Below, one piece after another: positions 34,476-46,138 of a stretch of DNA of 64,000 nt (positions are counted from its first letter, which is position 1; each line of letters opens with the position of its first letter). The notes under the pieces are model-generated. The model saw only the letters and a program-made list of their open reading frames with translations. It was not told the origin of the DNA and did not search any database. A program made the position numbers and the translations under genes. Source of the stretch: Delphinus delphis (lineage: Eukaryota; Chordata; Mammalia; Artiodactyla; Delphinidae); assembly GCF_949987515.2 (NCBI RefSeq), contig NC_082698.1, forward strand, positions 1,567,501 to 1,631,500. Direction: 5' to 3'.

Positions 34476-34602
34476 TAGTAGAAAGAGCTTTATCGTTAGA
34501 TTCAGATTTGAGCTCTGCTCCTGACAGGAAAATCTTAGACATGTCACTTAGCATCTGGGTCTGACGTTCTCATTTAAGATGAGCATAAAAAAGCCCCCCT
34601 TC
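34476..34602 (+). mobile_element. MIR SINE remnant
   Basis: 'gtagaaagagctttatcgtt-agattcagatttgagctctg-ctcctga' followed by 'tagacatgtcacttagcatc' and 'cattta-agatgagcataaa' is in MIR order. A CHR-SINE lies just downstream. Confidence 0.6.
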
Positions 34603-34658
34603 AGGGGCTTTCATGCAAATTAAATTAAATAAGGAAACGCATATAAAACACTTTGATA

Positions 34659-34999
34659 GGGCTTCCCTGGTGGCGCAGTGGTTAAGAATCTGCCTGCCAA
34701 TGCAGGGGACACGGGTTCGAGCCCTGGTCTGGGAAGATCCCACATGCCGCAGGGCAACTAGGCCTGTGAGCCACAACTACTGAGCCTGCGCTCTAGAGCC
34801 CACGTGCCACAACTACCGAAGCCCACACACCTAGAGCCCATGCTCTGCAACAAGAGAAGCCATGCAACGAGAAGCCCGTGCACCGCAACGAAGAGTAGCC
34901 CCCGCTCACTGCAACTCGAGAAAGCCCGCGCACAGCAGTGAAGACCCAATGCAGCCAAAAATAAACAAATAACTAAAAATAACCCAAAACAAAACCAAA
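34659..34999 (+). mobile_element. CHR-SINE, long form
   Basis: Starts 'gggcttccctggtggcgcag' (A-box region) with B-box 'ggttcgagccc' near 34713, then the CHR body and a long 3' part with repeated 'caac...agagcccatgc' blocks and an A-rich end. It is flanked by a 14 bp duplication with one difference: 34645-34658 (AAAACACTTTGATA) and 35000-35013 (AAAACACTGTGATA). The length of ~340 bp makes it the longest CHR copy here. Confidence 0.95.
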
Positions 35000-35109
35000 A
35001 AAACACTGTGATAACAGTTGCAATTTAAAAGTTTATTATTAGAATATGATAATGATGGCAGCTGTTATCATGAGATAATCCAAACTTTTAATCTCATGAG
35101 CAGAAACTA

Positions 35110-37235
35110 TACCTTCTTTCAAGTTTCACCGAATTAAAACAAGTGATTATAGTAGACCACAAAATAAAGCACAGTTAAGATAAAAGACCCCAATCTATGA
35201 AGTATCAAAAGCAAATGCCGCAAAAGTTGATAAAACTATGATTTTCAAAAATCAAGGTTTAAATGTTATTTTAAGAACTGCTTTAACAGTATCACATTGT
35301 TTTTACTTGTTGAGCTCTTATATTTTTAACTTTATACAAATCCTAATTTTATATTTGATGTACACACTTTGATCTATGCATTGAACTCAAGAAGTTAGTG
35401 GGAAAGAAAAGTCACAAATATAAATCTGAGAAATTGGGACGACTAGATTAATAAAGGTAAAGGCAGAACTTAATAGTTTAGAAGCATTAAAACTTGAAAC
35501 AATTAAATCCAATATTTTTTGTGACTTAAAAATACATTTTATTACAGGAAAAAGAAAGAAGAAAAAATTGGAAATGAGGGAGAAGGTTGTGACAGAGTTT
35601 GAGCAGGTTTTTCTTTTTTAGGAAACATGAATGTTATGCAGAGGGAAATGATATTAAATTGAAAAAGTGTGGAACTTTTCTGAAGAAGATGATTTTCCCC
35701 CAAAGTAAAATAAAAACCAGAGAACTTGAAAAATTACCTATTGATAAAATTGACTTAAGAAATGTATTGCCTAATCAACTCTAAAAATGCTCCGGGTCTA
35801 GATTATAAACAAGCAAAATTTTTAAAAATATCAGGGAGCTGATTATTCACATTATACAACCTGTCCCAAGTGCAAGAAAAGATGGAACGTTCACCAGTTC
35901 ATTAAAGGAGATGTATGCAATTAGGAAATCAAAATCTGAAAAAATATAGTAAAGGATCAAAGAGTTGATGTCAAATCCTAAATTAAAACTAAAAACAAAG
36001 CAAAATAAAACAACCCATAACAGGATATTAAAAGACTATCCTATCACAACTTAAAACATCTTATCCTAAGGTGCAAGTTTGCATTTAAATTAGAAAACAT
36101 AAAAAAATAACATATTATCTCAGTGGTGTAAACAAACAGTTTGGTATAAGAAAGTGAATAATTGTAGAAAGGTCCTTGAGAAAGTCAGACTCCAAAGTTC
36201 TGGTATATACTTCCTCACCACGCTAAAACTAATATTGACCTTAAGTAACTGCCTCACATTTCATCAGTGAAATACTGGAGACCTTCCCACACATTTCATC
36301 AGTGAAATACTGGAGCCCCTCCCACACAGAGCAGGAAAGAACGGGTATGTTTGCTGCTGCTCCTGGCGGTCTGGGAATTCCAGCCAGCGCGACAGGCTAA
36401 ATAATGAACACAAAAGTGAAAGATACAAGAGTCGGAAAGGAGAATCTGAAGTCACAGTACTCGCAGGTGATATAATTTCTTCCTCGAAAACACAGAGAAT
36501 TTACTTGAAAGATATTGAGAAGATATCAAAAATTATGATATTGTAGCATAATCGAAGTATACAAATTAATAACTTCCTTGCATCCCAGGCACCACCAACT
36601 AGAAACACAATGGAGAAAGTCACATATATGAGAATAATGGGAAGCTATGATGTCTGTACATACAAGTGTGGGGTGTTGAAGTAAAACCTTTGTCTCTTTA
36701 CTTAGATATGCAAGTAACACTGGACTAGGTGGAGATGCGCTGGGCTCTTGAATAGGAAAACCGAGAAAAATGTGTAAGAGCGACAGGTGTATATGCCATT
36801 CTGTGCAAAACCCAAATTCCAGGAGGTGAAAAAATAAAAACAATTCACCTAGGGTGTAATAGATTAATATGGCTGAGAAATTTATTCGAAAGAAGAGAGA
36901 TAGGAAGAGCTGTGACCAAGCAGAGGTCAAAATACTTTGTGTGCCATTAATTAAAATAGTGTAAATTGTATAAATACACAGTTTCACATACATACATATG
37001 GTGTTGGGACATGGCAAAATCTTTATCATAAAAAGTTAGATCTTGATGTCACGCTATACACTAAAATAAATTCCTGATATGCTTGACAGTTAAGTGTGAA
37101 AATAAGTCTTAAGTAAAATGAGAAACTATAGAGAAGCATTTTACTCATCTCAGAGCAAGGTAGTGTTTAGGAGGAGGAAGGAAAGTGCTCCTAAAATAAG
37201 AAATGATGGGAGAATAGCAACAATAACTACAAAAT
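35110..37235 (+). mobile_element. Very decayed ancient L1 ORF2 region
   Basis: The stretch follows L1 ORF2 in a compressed way: RNA-binding/RT-proximal type sequence around 35400-35800 (a 61-codon frame at 35599 reads KTRELEKLPIDKIDLRNVLPNQL), RT-like 'aatctgaagtcacagtactc-gcaggtgatataattt' (36446; the FADD-like region), and late ORF2 from 36840 to 37150. It is in + orientation, with many indels. A 35 bp tandem duplication lies inside (36255-36324). Confidence 0.55.
36255..36324. repeat. 35 bp tandem duplication
   Basis: Two adjacent copies beginning 'cacatttcatcagtgaaata' at 36255 and 36290, with a few differences near the end of each unit. Confidence 0.95.
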
Positions 37236-37239
37236 CTCC

Positions 37240-37330
37240 AGAATCTGAAACTTCCTATGAAATCTCTAAACCTGGTTTTTCTCATCTGTAAAGTGAGATC
37301 ATAATAGCACCCACCCTACTTGCAGGATGG
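37240..37330 (+). mobile_element. MIR fragment
   Basis: 'aaacctggtttttctcatct-gtaaagtgagatcataatag-cacccac' is the MIR 3' core. It lies at the boundary between two L1 segments. Confidence 0.6.
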
Positions 37331-39648
37331 TATAATACCACTTGAAAGTAGACCAAATTAAGTCAAAGATGTCTACTATAAACTCTAAATAAATTCTCTA
37401 AATGACACAACAAAAAGCTATAGCCAATATGCCAGCAGAGAAGATAAAATAAATTAATAAAATGTGCTAAATATCCAACATCTATCCCTAATTAAAAGTC
37501 TCAGCAAACTAGGAATAAATGGCAGGTTCCTCAACCTGATAGAGGGAATCTACAAAAACGGACAAATTACATCACTCTTCATGTAAAAAAACGGAATGCA
37601 CTCCACCTAAGCGTGTCTACCCTCATCGCTTCTATTAAACCATGAACTGGAAATTCTACAATAAGGCAAGAAAAAGAAATAAATGGCATCTAGTTTGCAA
37701 AGAATAGAGTAAAAGTCTCTATTCTCGGATGACATGACCTCCTATGCAGAAAATCCTTTGGAATCTATAAAAGTTTCTATAACTAATAAATGACTTTATT
37801 GCAGGAGACAAGATCTATATGCAACATCAGTTGTATTTCTGTATTCCCTGCCTATCTTGCATTTCTACGTTTCTATATAGCAAAAATCAGAAACTGATAC
37901 TTTAAAAATATGAAACTTTTAGGATAAATCTGACAAAAGGTGTGTAATACCTATACACTGTGATCCCAAAACGTTGCTGAGAAACATTAAAGAAGGACTA
38001 AATAAATTGAGAGAATAAATTGTGTCCATGGCTCAGAAGACTCAATATGTTAAAATGTCAATTCTCTTTAAATTTATCTGCTATTCATGTAATCCTAATC
38101 AAAACTCCAAGCTTTTTTTGTTTGTTTGTTTAAACTGATGAATTAACTTTAAAATTTACATGGAAATTCTAAGTAGCTAGACTAATAAAACAACTTTGAA
38201 AAATAAATTTGGAGAATGAACTGACTTTAAAAGTTATCTTGAAGCTGAAGTAATCACAACCAAGTGGTACTGACAAATAGTTTGGAGGAATGGAATAAAG
38301 TCCAGATACAGGCTCACACATGCATAGTCAAATGACAAGTGTCCAGAGGCAATTCCGAGAGAAAGGATAGTCTTTTCTACCAATGATGCTGGAATAATTG
38401 GAGGTCCATATGCAAAAAGAAAAATCACTTCAAATAATATCTCCTATCATATACAAAAATTAACTCAAAATCGATCATAGATCTAATTGTAAAACCTAAA
38501 AACTATAAAACTTCTAGAACAAAACAGAGAAAAAACCTTTATAATCTTGGGTTATGCTAAAGATTTCTAAGATTTGACACCAAAGAGACAATCTATAAAA
38601 GAAAAAAAATTTGGTAAGTTGGATCACATCAAACTTAATAACCCTGCTCTTCGAGACACACTATTAAGTGAATGAAAAGACAAGCTACACACCTGGGGAA
38701 AATATTTCCAAAATCATATTTCTGAAAAAGGGTCTGTACACAGAATATATAAAACTCAAAATAAAATAATGAAAAGGCAAACAACCCAATTAAGAAAGGA
38801 CAACAATATTCACCCCTGCACTTCACAAAGATGTTGTACAGATGGCAAACGAGCAGAGGAAAATACGCTCCACATCAGTAGTTACTAGAGAAATGCAAAT
38901 TTAAATGAAAATGAGATCTCTTTACACACCTATTAGAACGTCTGAATAGAAAAGGATTACCACACCCAGCATTCGTGAGGGTATGGAGCACCTGGAACTC
39001 TTCCATGCAGATGGGATTGTAAACCAGTGGAATTCTTCAGAGAGCAGCCCATCAGCTTCTTAAGAATGTAAACATACACCTACTATGTGACTCAGCCATT
39101 CCAGGACTATATATTTACCCAAGAGAAATGAAGGCGTATGTCCATACAAAGATTTGTACACGAATAGTCATAGTAGCTTTATTTGTAACAGTCAAAAGCT
39201 GGAAACAATGCAAATGCCCATCTACAGGGGAATGGAGACACGAGTTGCAGTGTATTTATACGATGGAATATACTTAGCATGAAAAATGAACCAACTATTA
39301 ATAGTTGCAACATCATAGTTGAATCTCAAAATGATTATGCTGAATGGAAGAAAGAAAAATGTCCTTCCTCCCAAAAGAGTACAATTCTGCACGTCTGATT
39401 CTATTTACATGCTGTCAACTGATGTATAGAGAACAGACAGGTGGCTGTTCTGAGAGAGGGAGGGATGGAGGGTTACAAAAGGGCAGGAGGGAGCTTTAGG
39501 GCTGATGGTTCTTGTTTATTATTGTGACTGCAGTGATGGTTTCATGGATGTATACACATATTAAAATGTGTTAAACTGTATACTTTAATATATGCAGTTT
39601 ATGGTATGTCAGTTATATCTCAATGAAGCTGTTTAAAATGTTTAAAGA
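37331..39648 (+). mobile_element. Ancient L1M, internally deleted
   Basis: It starts in the L1M inter-ORF spacer ('gtagaccaaattaagtcaaa-gatgtctactataaactc'). At about 37455 it jumps to mid-ORF2 ('ttaaaagtctcagcaaacta'). ORF2 then continues to its end: the FADD-type catalytic region is recognisable at 37717-37740 ('ctctattctcggatgacatg'), then the C-terminal zinc-knuckle region and the tail 'cttgtacacgaatagtcata...'. The 3'UTR ends near 39645 ('tatctcaatgaagctg'). The deletion removes the endonuclease and the N-terminal part of RT. The element has many stops and is dead. Confidence 0.82.
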
Positions 39649-39779
39649 GTCACGTGCTATGATTTTTCCATTAGAACAATGTTCATTGCTCTTACGTCTC
39701 ATCTAGTAGAGAAACCAAAAGGCATCAGTTTTAAAAAAACAGTGTCTCACACACGCATACACACACATTATATAAATGT

Positions 39780-41150
39780 TGTAATATAGCATTTTAAAAT
39801 GAGGCTGCTTTTTGCTTTTTGCCACAAAGCAAAAATCTACAATAGATACACAAAAGATAAAGAGAAGGGGTAGCACCATGAAAAACCATCCATTTGCAAG
39901 GAAAGACAGCAGAAGAAAAAGAAAGGAACAAGGGAACTGCAAAACAACCAGAAAACCCTGAATAAGGTGGCCTTGGTGAGTCCTTACCTGTCAATAATTA
40001 CTTTAAATGGGAATGGATTCAACTCTCCAATCTTTTGGCACAGAGTGACTGAATGGATTAAAAAAACAAGACATGCTGCAGGAGACTCACTTCAGCTGTA
40101 AGGGCACCCATAGGCTCAAAGTGAATGGATGGAAAAAGGTATCCTATTAAAATGGAAACCAAAAGAGAACACGGCTTGTGAAACTTATATCAGACAAAAT
40201 GGAATTTCAGTCAAAAACTGTAACAAGAGACAAAGATGGCCATTATATAATGATGAAGGGGCAAATTCAAGAGGATATAGCAATCGTAAATATGTAAGTA
40301 CTCAATACCACAGCACCTAAAAACATTAAGCAAATACTAACAGACCCGAAGGGAGAAAGAGACAGCAATACAATAACAGTAGAGACTTCAATAGCCCATT
40401 TTCAATAACGGATAGATCATCTAGACAGAAAATCAATAAGGGCACAGTGGACCATATCTTAGACCAGATGGACCTAAAAGACATATATATAGAACACTCC
40501 ACCCATCGGTGGCAGAACACACATTCTTCTCAAGTGCACACAGAACCTTCTCCAGGAGAGATCACAGGTTAGGTCACAAAACAAGCCTCAGCAAGTGTAA
40601 GCAGACTGAAATCATACCTTTTCCAATCACAGTGGTATTAAACAAGAAATCAAGAATGGGAGGAAAACAGGAAAATTCACAAATGTGTGGAAATTAAACA
40701 ACACACTCCTGCCAGCCGATGGGTTACAAAAGAAATCAAAAATATCTTAAGACAAACAAAAATGGAAACACAACACACCCAAACTCATGGGATGCAGCAA
40801 AAGCACTTCTGAGAGAGAAGTTTATAGTGATCAATGTCGACATTAGGAAAAAAGAAAGATCACAAATACACAACCTAACTCTACAGCTCCAGGAACTAGA
40901 AAAAGAAGAACAAGCCCAAAGGTATCAGAGGGAAGAGATCAACCTCAGAGCAGAAATAAACAAAATAGAGACCAGAAAAACAATAGGAAAGATAAACAAA
41001 ATTAAGGGCTGTCTTTTTGAAAAGATAAACAGAATTGCACCTTTGGCTAGACTAAGAAAAAAAGAGAGAAGACTGAAGTAAGTAAAATCAGAAATGAAAG
41101 AGGAGACGTTACAACTGACCACAGAAATACAAAAGATCAAGGAGGCTGTG
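39780..41150 (+). mobile_element. L1 ORF2 endonuclease-region fragment
   Basis: A better-preserved L1 segment, 5' part of ORF2 only, in + orientation. It covers the endonuclease region ('catatatatagaacactcca-cccatcggtggcagaaca' at 40486) to the start of the RT region. The longest surviving frame (40719-41081, 120 codons) contains typical L1 ORF2 words: NSWDAAKALLREKFIVIN, IRKKERSQIHNLTLQLQELE and EINLRAEINKIETRKTIGKI. It is truncated at ~41150 and lacks the catalytic RT. No duplication is seen, so it may be part of a rearranged element. Confidence 0.85.
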
Positions 41151-41539
41151 GACAATTCTGTGCATGCAGCTGACCTCGTTTTAAAGACCCTGTGAAGCAG
41201 ATTCTCATGGAATGTTCCATCCTCTCACTCGTTCATTCTGCTGAGTCCCCACGGGTGCTAGCTGCTTTGCTCCCGTTACGGCTCCTCAGGACCTAGGGCT
41301 GTAGTCGGGGCATGTGTGGAATTTTGCCCTCCCCACCTCATGTCCTGATGCTCGGTGGTTCTGACCTGGGTGTGGACCATGGAAAGCCAGGACCCACCTG
41401 CCCTGCAGGTGAAGAGGTCAAGGCTGGGAGGCTCCTGATGGGGCACGAAGGGACCTGCTCAACCCCAAGGCCAAGTCCTACCATTCACTTCCAGCGGACA
41501 AAGCCTGGAACTGCTTCCTGGTCTAAACTGGCCGGGAAG
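41151..41539. other. Unique DNA, nothing recognised
   Basis: No repeat, exon or RNA gene is recognisable. Confidence 0.4.
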
Positions 41540-42240
41540 ATAGAACTTACTATATTTATGCAGAAGCGAATTAACCAGACATTTGACAAAATCTGGGGGC
41601 ATAGCAGAGAGGTCTTTTATAATGAGATTTTTCTGTACCTCATTTAAGGAAATATGAAACAGCCATTCAAAGGGCTATTCTCGGTACTCACAGAGCACAG
41701 TGTCCTCAGCTCTGAGGCAAGAAGGAGAAAATGGGCTTTTATCCCATCCAACTTCAATCACAAAGGTAATTAACCAACATGTTTCCTGTCTGCTTAAGTC
41801 TTAAAATGTGGATTTTGCTTTGAGTGCAACAATATTCAACAGGCAGCAGCTGTGTATCCCTGAGCGCTGACACTTTGTAATTTAGGAGTTTTGTAAATGA
41901 CATAAATGGCCCGTATGGAATTTACCTTAAGAGAAGCTCTGTCTCCACAGTTCATATTTTGGAATTCTTATTTACATAAGAAATTACATTTGGACCTTAT
42001 TTGCATATCTCATTGACAGAATGCTATTTTGAACAGTGGTGGCAAAGTTAGCAGCAGCAGACATCAGCCGGTCAAACATCTTCCACGTAGATGCTGACTG
42101 TGAGCTCCAACTTTCAGTGACATTGTTTCAAACATTAACTTCTGCCTAGGGGTCCACAGGAACAGTTACATTAAAATGTTTGATAAAATGTCTTCAGTTC
42201 CTAATGCACGTTCTCGGACAGGAATGAGATGGTTTGACGT
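41540..42240. other. AT-rich, conserved-looking block with octamer
   Basis: About 700 bases with no repeat I recognise. It holds a perfect octamer motif ATTTGCAT (41999-42006, POU-factor type) and homeodomain-like words ('aggtaattaacc' at 41764). GC-rich unique DNA follows. It looks like a distal enhancer candidate. There is no direct evidence of conservation here. Confidence 0.3.
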
Positions 42241-42360
42241 GGTACAGCGCCCCGCTCACTCATGGCGCAGAAATCAATCCTGCAAGGATGTCCCTACAAC
42301 CGGGTGGTCCAGTCATTTTTTGTTTTTCTTCTTGGCGACCTGAGAAGCATCCAGGGAACT

Positions 42361-42890
42361 TTATGGACACAGTGCAGGAGCGGGGCCCTGGCTACCGCGT
42401 GGAGGGGCTCCTGAAACACGTGGGAGGCTGAGGCCAGATAAACTGGCAGAAGCTGGGGCTCCCTCACGAAGGGTCTGCCGCTGCCCACGGAGGGGAGCCG
42501 GGGAGGTGGGGGGTGCGGGCTGGTTCTCCATCTTCTCGGTGGAGGGAAGGAAAGCCCTCCCCTCCCTCTCTGCATCGCCTTGGGGGCTCTCCCTGAGGCC
42601 CCTGGAGAATGAGGTCCCGCCCAAGGAAACCCCGAGCAGGCAGCGCCCCAGGCCGCTGAGCCGAGCGCAGGGGAAAGAAGGACGAGTCACCTGCTTCTCC
42701 CCGGTGTTTGCTCCTGAGGCCCCGAGGCTCCAGCACTGTGCACTCACGCCTGCGCATGCACGGGAACCCTCCACACAGCCCCAGCCTGAGGAGTGGCCCC
42801 GTCGCGCCTGCGGCATCCACTCCCACGCCCCTGGACACTCCCAGCCGCCCTGCAGCCGGCAGGGCAGAGCAGGAAAGGGACCAAGGTGAC
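42361..42890. other. CpG-rich block
   Basis: I count by eye about 28 CpG dinucleotides in 42361-42860 at ~65 % G+C, an observed/expected near 0.5, just under the usual CpG-island limit. It contains a palindromic 'tgcgcatgca' (near 42752), close to an NRF1 site. No open frame here matches a known protein and no transcript feature was found, so this is only a possible weak CpG island or an orphan promoter. Confidence 0.4.
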
Positions 42891-45124
42891 GGCGTCCTAT
42901 CAGATGGAAGACGCAGAGGGAACCACACAGGCAAAGGGGGGCATCTCTGCCGGGGGCTGCACACCCACACTGGAGCCCCCGGTCCCTGCTTATCTGCACC
43001 GTTGGTCTCATCAGTCCTGTCAGAGAACATTCCAGGGTTTGAGGAAAATGAGGTGACGTCCAGGTGGCCCTGGCTGTGTCCTGACTGGCATGTCTGTTGA
43101 GCTAAACCGCATCCCGGCTGCTGCACTCACGGGCGGAGAGGCATCTCTGCGGTGTTTGCACTGATGAGGGGGTGACCGCGTGACGCAGGGATCGGGGTCC
43201 TCCTTTGTGCCCCCCGGGGATTCGGTGACTGGGCACTGCAGGAAGCTCTCCCCAGCACAGCCCCGCTCGGCAGCCCCGAAGCTGCACTGCCCTCTGCCTC
43301 CCTCCCGGGTCCCTGCCAGGCTGCGCACACCTTGGAAGCAGGTGTGGTCCCTGCTCTGCTCACCCCTCCAGCTCAGGGCTTGGGTGTCTCTGTGGGATGA
43401 AGGAATGATGGGGACACGGAGCCTCCCCAGGGGGCGTCGGGCGCTCTGACCTCGGCCAGCTCCCTCCTCCATCTGTCCCTGTTCTCTGGTACTTTCTTCA
43501 GCTGCTCTGAATCCTGCACAGCGCTGAGAGCCTGCAGGCCTCTGCCCCCCTGAGTCTCCAAAAGCAGGCATCACCCCTGACGTCCCAGCCAGCCCCCCTC
43601 TGCTTTTGGATCCTGAAAAATCAGGTAGCTGGTGAAACTCTGTCTTGGAAAACCTAATGTCTAGCTATTTTTATAAATGACTGGGCTTGGCAGGAAACAA
43701 GATTGAACTTTCTGGTTGATAAATCCCTTTTTTGATTGGTGTGAATTCTTCCCTTTGGGACTCTGAATAGGAACGGAGGTTCAGGAAAATAAAACCTTTA
43801 TTTCTTTGTGCAAAACTGCTCTTGGTGTTTAGCTGTGGCCAGAAACCTCTCAATCTCTCGCAAATCCAAGAGGATTCAAATCTCGCCCTGCCCTAATGAC
43901 ATTCTCCAGAGCTGCTGTCCTGGGGGACGTGCCAACAAGAGCCGCCCCCTGGGTCCCCAGCCCTGTGCTGCGGTTCCCGAAGCGGGTCGGCTCAGCCATC
44001 CATCCTGAGGTCCTGCTGCGCGTCCTGCGCCGACCCACGTGGGCTCCTAATGAGTGGGACCCTCAGGGTCATAAAATGCTGCCCTCTGCTCCGTCACGGG
44101 GTCTTCTATTCCATCTGGCGTCCGGCTGGGCACTCTCACCCAATACGCTCATGCCCGGTGCCTCTCATCCTGCGCCTGCTCAGGGCATCCTCCCGTTTCC
44201 TTTGCACGTTGCCTCTGCGTCCTTTACTCTCCCTCACGGGTGGGCTGGCCTCCCTCCTCCAGTTCCGTCCTCGCTGCTTCCCGGGCTGCTCCGGACAGGG
44301 CTCTGCCCTGCAGACCCTCCATCCTGCAAGTTGTAGGGGAGCAGCTTCCACGAGGCTCGGGCGTCGGGAGCTGTCCTCTGCTGAGCGCACGAGCCTCCTG
44401 CCTGGAAGTGGAATTGCTCTGAGGCAGCAGGTGCCCCTGGGTGCACCCTGGGTGCGAAGGGTGGAGGTCCAGCAAAACAAACTCACGCTCTCCGGAGGCC
44501 ATGACTCAGCACAGCAGCTTGAGAAGCACTGTTGGTCCTCTAACGTGGCCTTGGCCTCAGGTGGTCCCACCTGGAGACCTTGGATGGGGATGCAGCCCTG
44601 TGCAGGCTCTGGGGAAGCGAGGTGTCAGGCTGGGGCTGCCCCACCATCACGGGGGCACCCTGCTGGCCAGCGCCCACTGCTCCTCTGTCCACGCCCCTCC
44701 CCTCCCCGTGTCAGCCTTTCCCTGTGGCCCTCCCCGTGCCTGCTGCCGTCTTGGGCCCCTCTCCCTGCAGCGTCAAGGCTGCTTCCGTGCGAGGTTGCTG
44801 CATCCGGCAGAAGCAGCTGCTGCTTCCTCTGGGCCGGGATGTTATGTTCAAGCAGCTGCGCATTGAGCTGTTGCTGTCCGTGTGTCTGTGGCCCAGGCTC
44901 TGTCTGTCCAGGACAAAAACTTGCTATCTGGTTGGTGCCGGAGCTGGGCTCAGACAGATGCCCAGACGGCACTGGTTTCTCAGCCGAGTTTCAGGAGCCA
45001 GCATTCTAGAGTCTTCTGAAAGCCAAGGACTGCTTTCCAACCCCCTCTCTGCAGGGACCTGGCGGTCTTCCTTCCCAGTGTTATCGATGAGAGTGACCAG
45101 TTCTGAGAAAAGCCTTTCACAGAT
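42891..45124. other. GC-rich unique DNA, nothing recognised
   Basis: The longest frame in the window lies here (319 codons, 44050-45009 +), but with competing frames of 130-210 codons on both strands. Its translation is rich in Ser, Cys, Leu, Pro and Arg without any domain I know. I judge it a base-composition artefact. Confidence 0.45.
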
Positions 45125-45245
45125 GGGGTCCTTATTCCCTCTTCACAGCACCCGATGGGATGGGCTTACGTCCCCATTTCCATTTCAGGAAACTGAGACT
45201 CAGAGAGGGTAATTCGCTGTGCAGGATCACACAGCCTAGGGGTCC
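45125..45245 (-). mobile_element. MIR fragment
   Basis: 'ccatttcaggaaactgagac-tcagagagggtaattcgctg' followed by 'gatcacacagcctagg' is the antisense MIR core. Confidence 0.7.
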
Positions 45246-46015
45246 GGATGGCCCCTCTGGCACATCCCTTCATCTCTGACAGGATCACCAAGTTCCCCTT
45301 GAAGCTGTGGGGAGGGCGAGGGCTGGTGGGTGGCGGGGTGTGGAGTGGTGGTGAGTGGGACGTACCCCCTCCTCTCAGCTGCGAGTGTGTGTGTGGGGGG
45401 TCTGCGCCTTCCCCGTGAGCTGCGCCGGGTCACTTGCTTCCCCTTCCCACCCTCGTGGCTCCAAGATGAGGCCTTCCTCCTTCCCTTCCAGACCCCACTC
45501 CCCGTCCACCAGTCCAAGGCCCTGAGCCCCAGGCCTCCTCTCTCCCTCTCCCAGTACAGCAACCAGCTGCACTGACAGGACTTGGGACTGGTTAGTACTC
45601 CTGGCAGGGAGATGGGCAGTACCTGAAGCCCGGCCACCCGGGGACAGTCCTGGGCCCCGCACCGGGGTCAGAGCGGGAAGCACGCGCCCTGTGCCGTTTC
45701 CCGCCCGCCAGCAGTGCCGCAGCCACGCACCAGAGACAGCAGTTTCCCATTCTTTTCGCTTTTCCCACTGAGGAGCCAGCCCAGCCCTGTTTGTCCAGGT
45801 CTCCACCAGTGGGCATTGCACACAGGAGCCTCCGGGCTGCAGGGCAGAGTCTCTCACTCGCCTCACCCACCTTCTGGGGGTGGCTTCTTAAACCCTTTAT
45901 TTATTTATTTTTAAGCAGGCTTGCGTAATACTTTAAGAGACTCCAATTATTCAGTGAAATAAAAAAAATTGTTGCTGGATTATTTATTTATTTCCTGCTC
46001 AAATTATTTTATTTT
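45246..46015. other. Unique DNA, AT-rich at the end
   Basis: GC-rich with short frames to ~45880, then TTTA-rich (45893-46015). No gene or repeat is called. Confidence 0.4.
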
Positions 46016-46018
46016 TTA

Positions 46019-46138
46019 TTAAAATTTTTTTAACATCTTTATTGGAGTATAATTGCTTTACGGTGCTGTGTTAGTTTCTGCTGTATAACAAAGTGAATCA
46101 GCTCTATGTGTACATATATCCCCATATCCCCTCCCTCT
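46019..46138 (-). mobile_element. Short L1 3' end fragment
   Basis: On the + strand 'ctttattggagtataattgc-tttacggtgctgtgttagtt-tctgctgtataacaaagtga' is the complement of a cetartiodactyl L1 3' end. T-rich flanks (46009-46030 and 46145-46158) may be its A-tail complement and a degenerate duplication. It was truncated to ~120 bp on insertion. Confidence 0.8.

Noticed and set aside
40719..41081. A lysine/glutamate-rich 120-codon protein frame
   Set aside because: It is the L1 ORF2 region, truncated, without catalytic domains, and not a host gene.
42361..42890. A bona fide CpG-island promoter
   Set aside because: The CpG observed/expected ratio by eye is about 0.5, below the usual limit, and no first exon or transcript feature is recognisable. 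It is kept only as a CpG-rich block.
44050..45009. A 319-codon open frame on the + strand, the longest in the window
   Set aside because: The region is GC-rich and has competing frames of 115-210 codons on both strands. The translation has no recognisable domain or motif and an amino-acid mix typical of GC-rich non-coding DNA.
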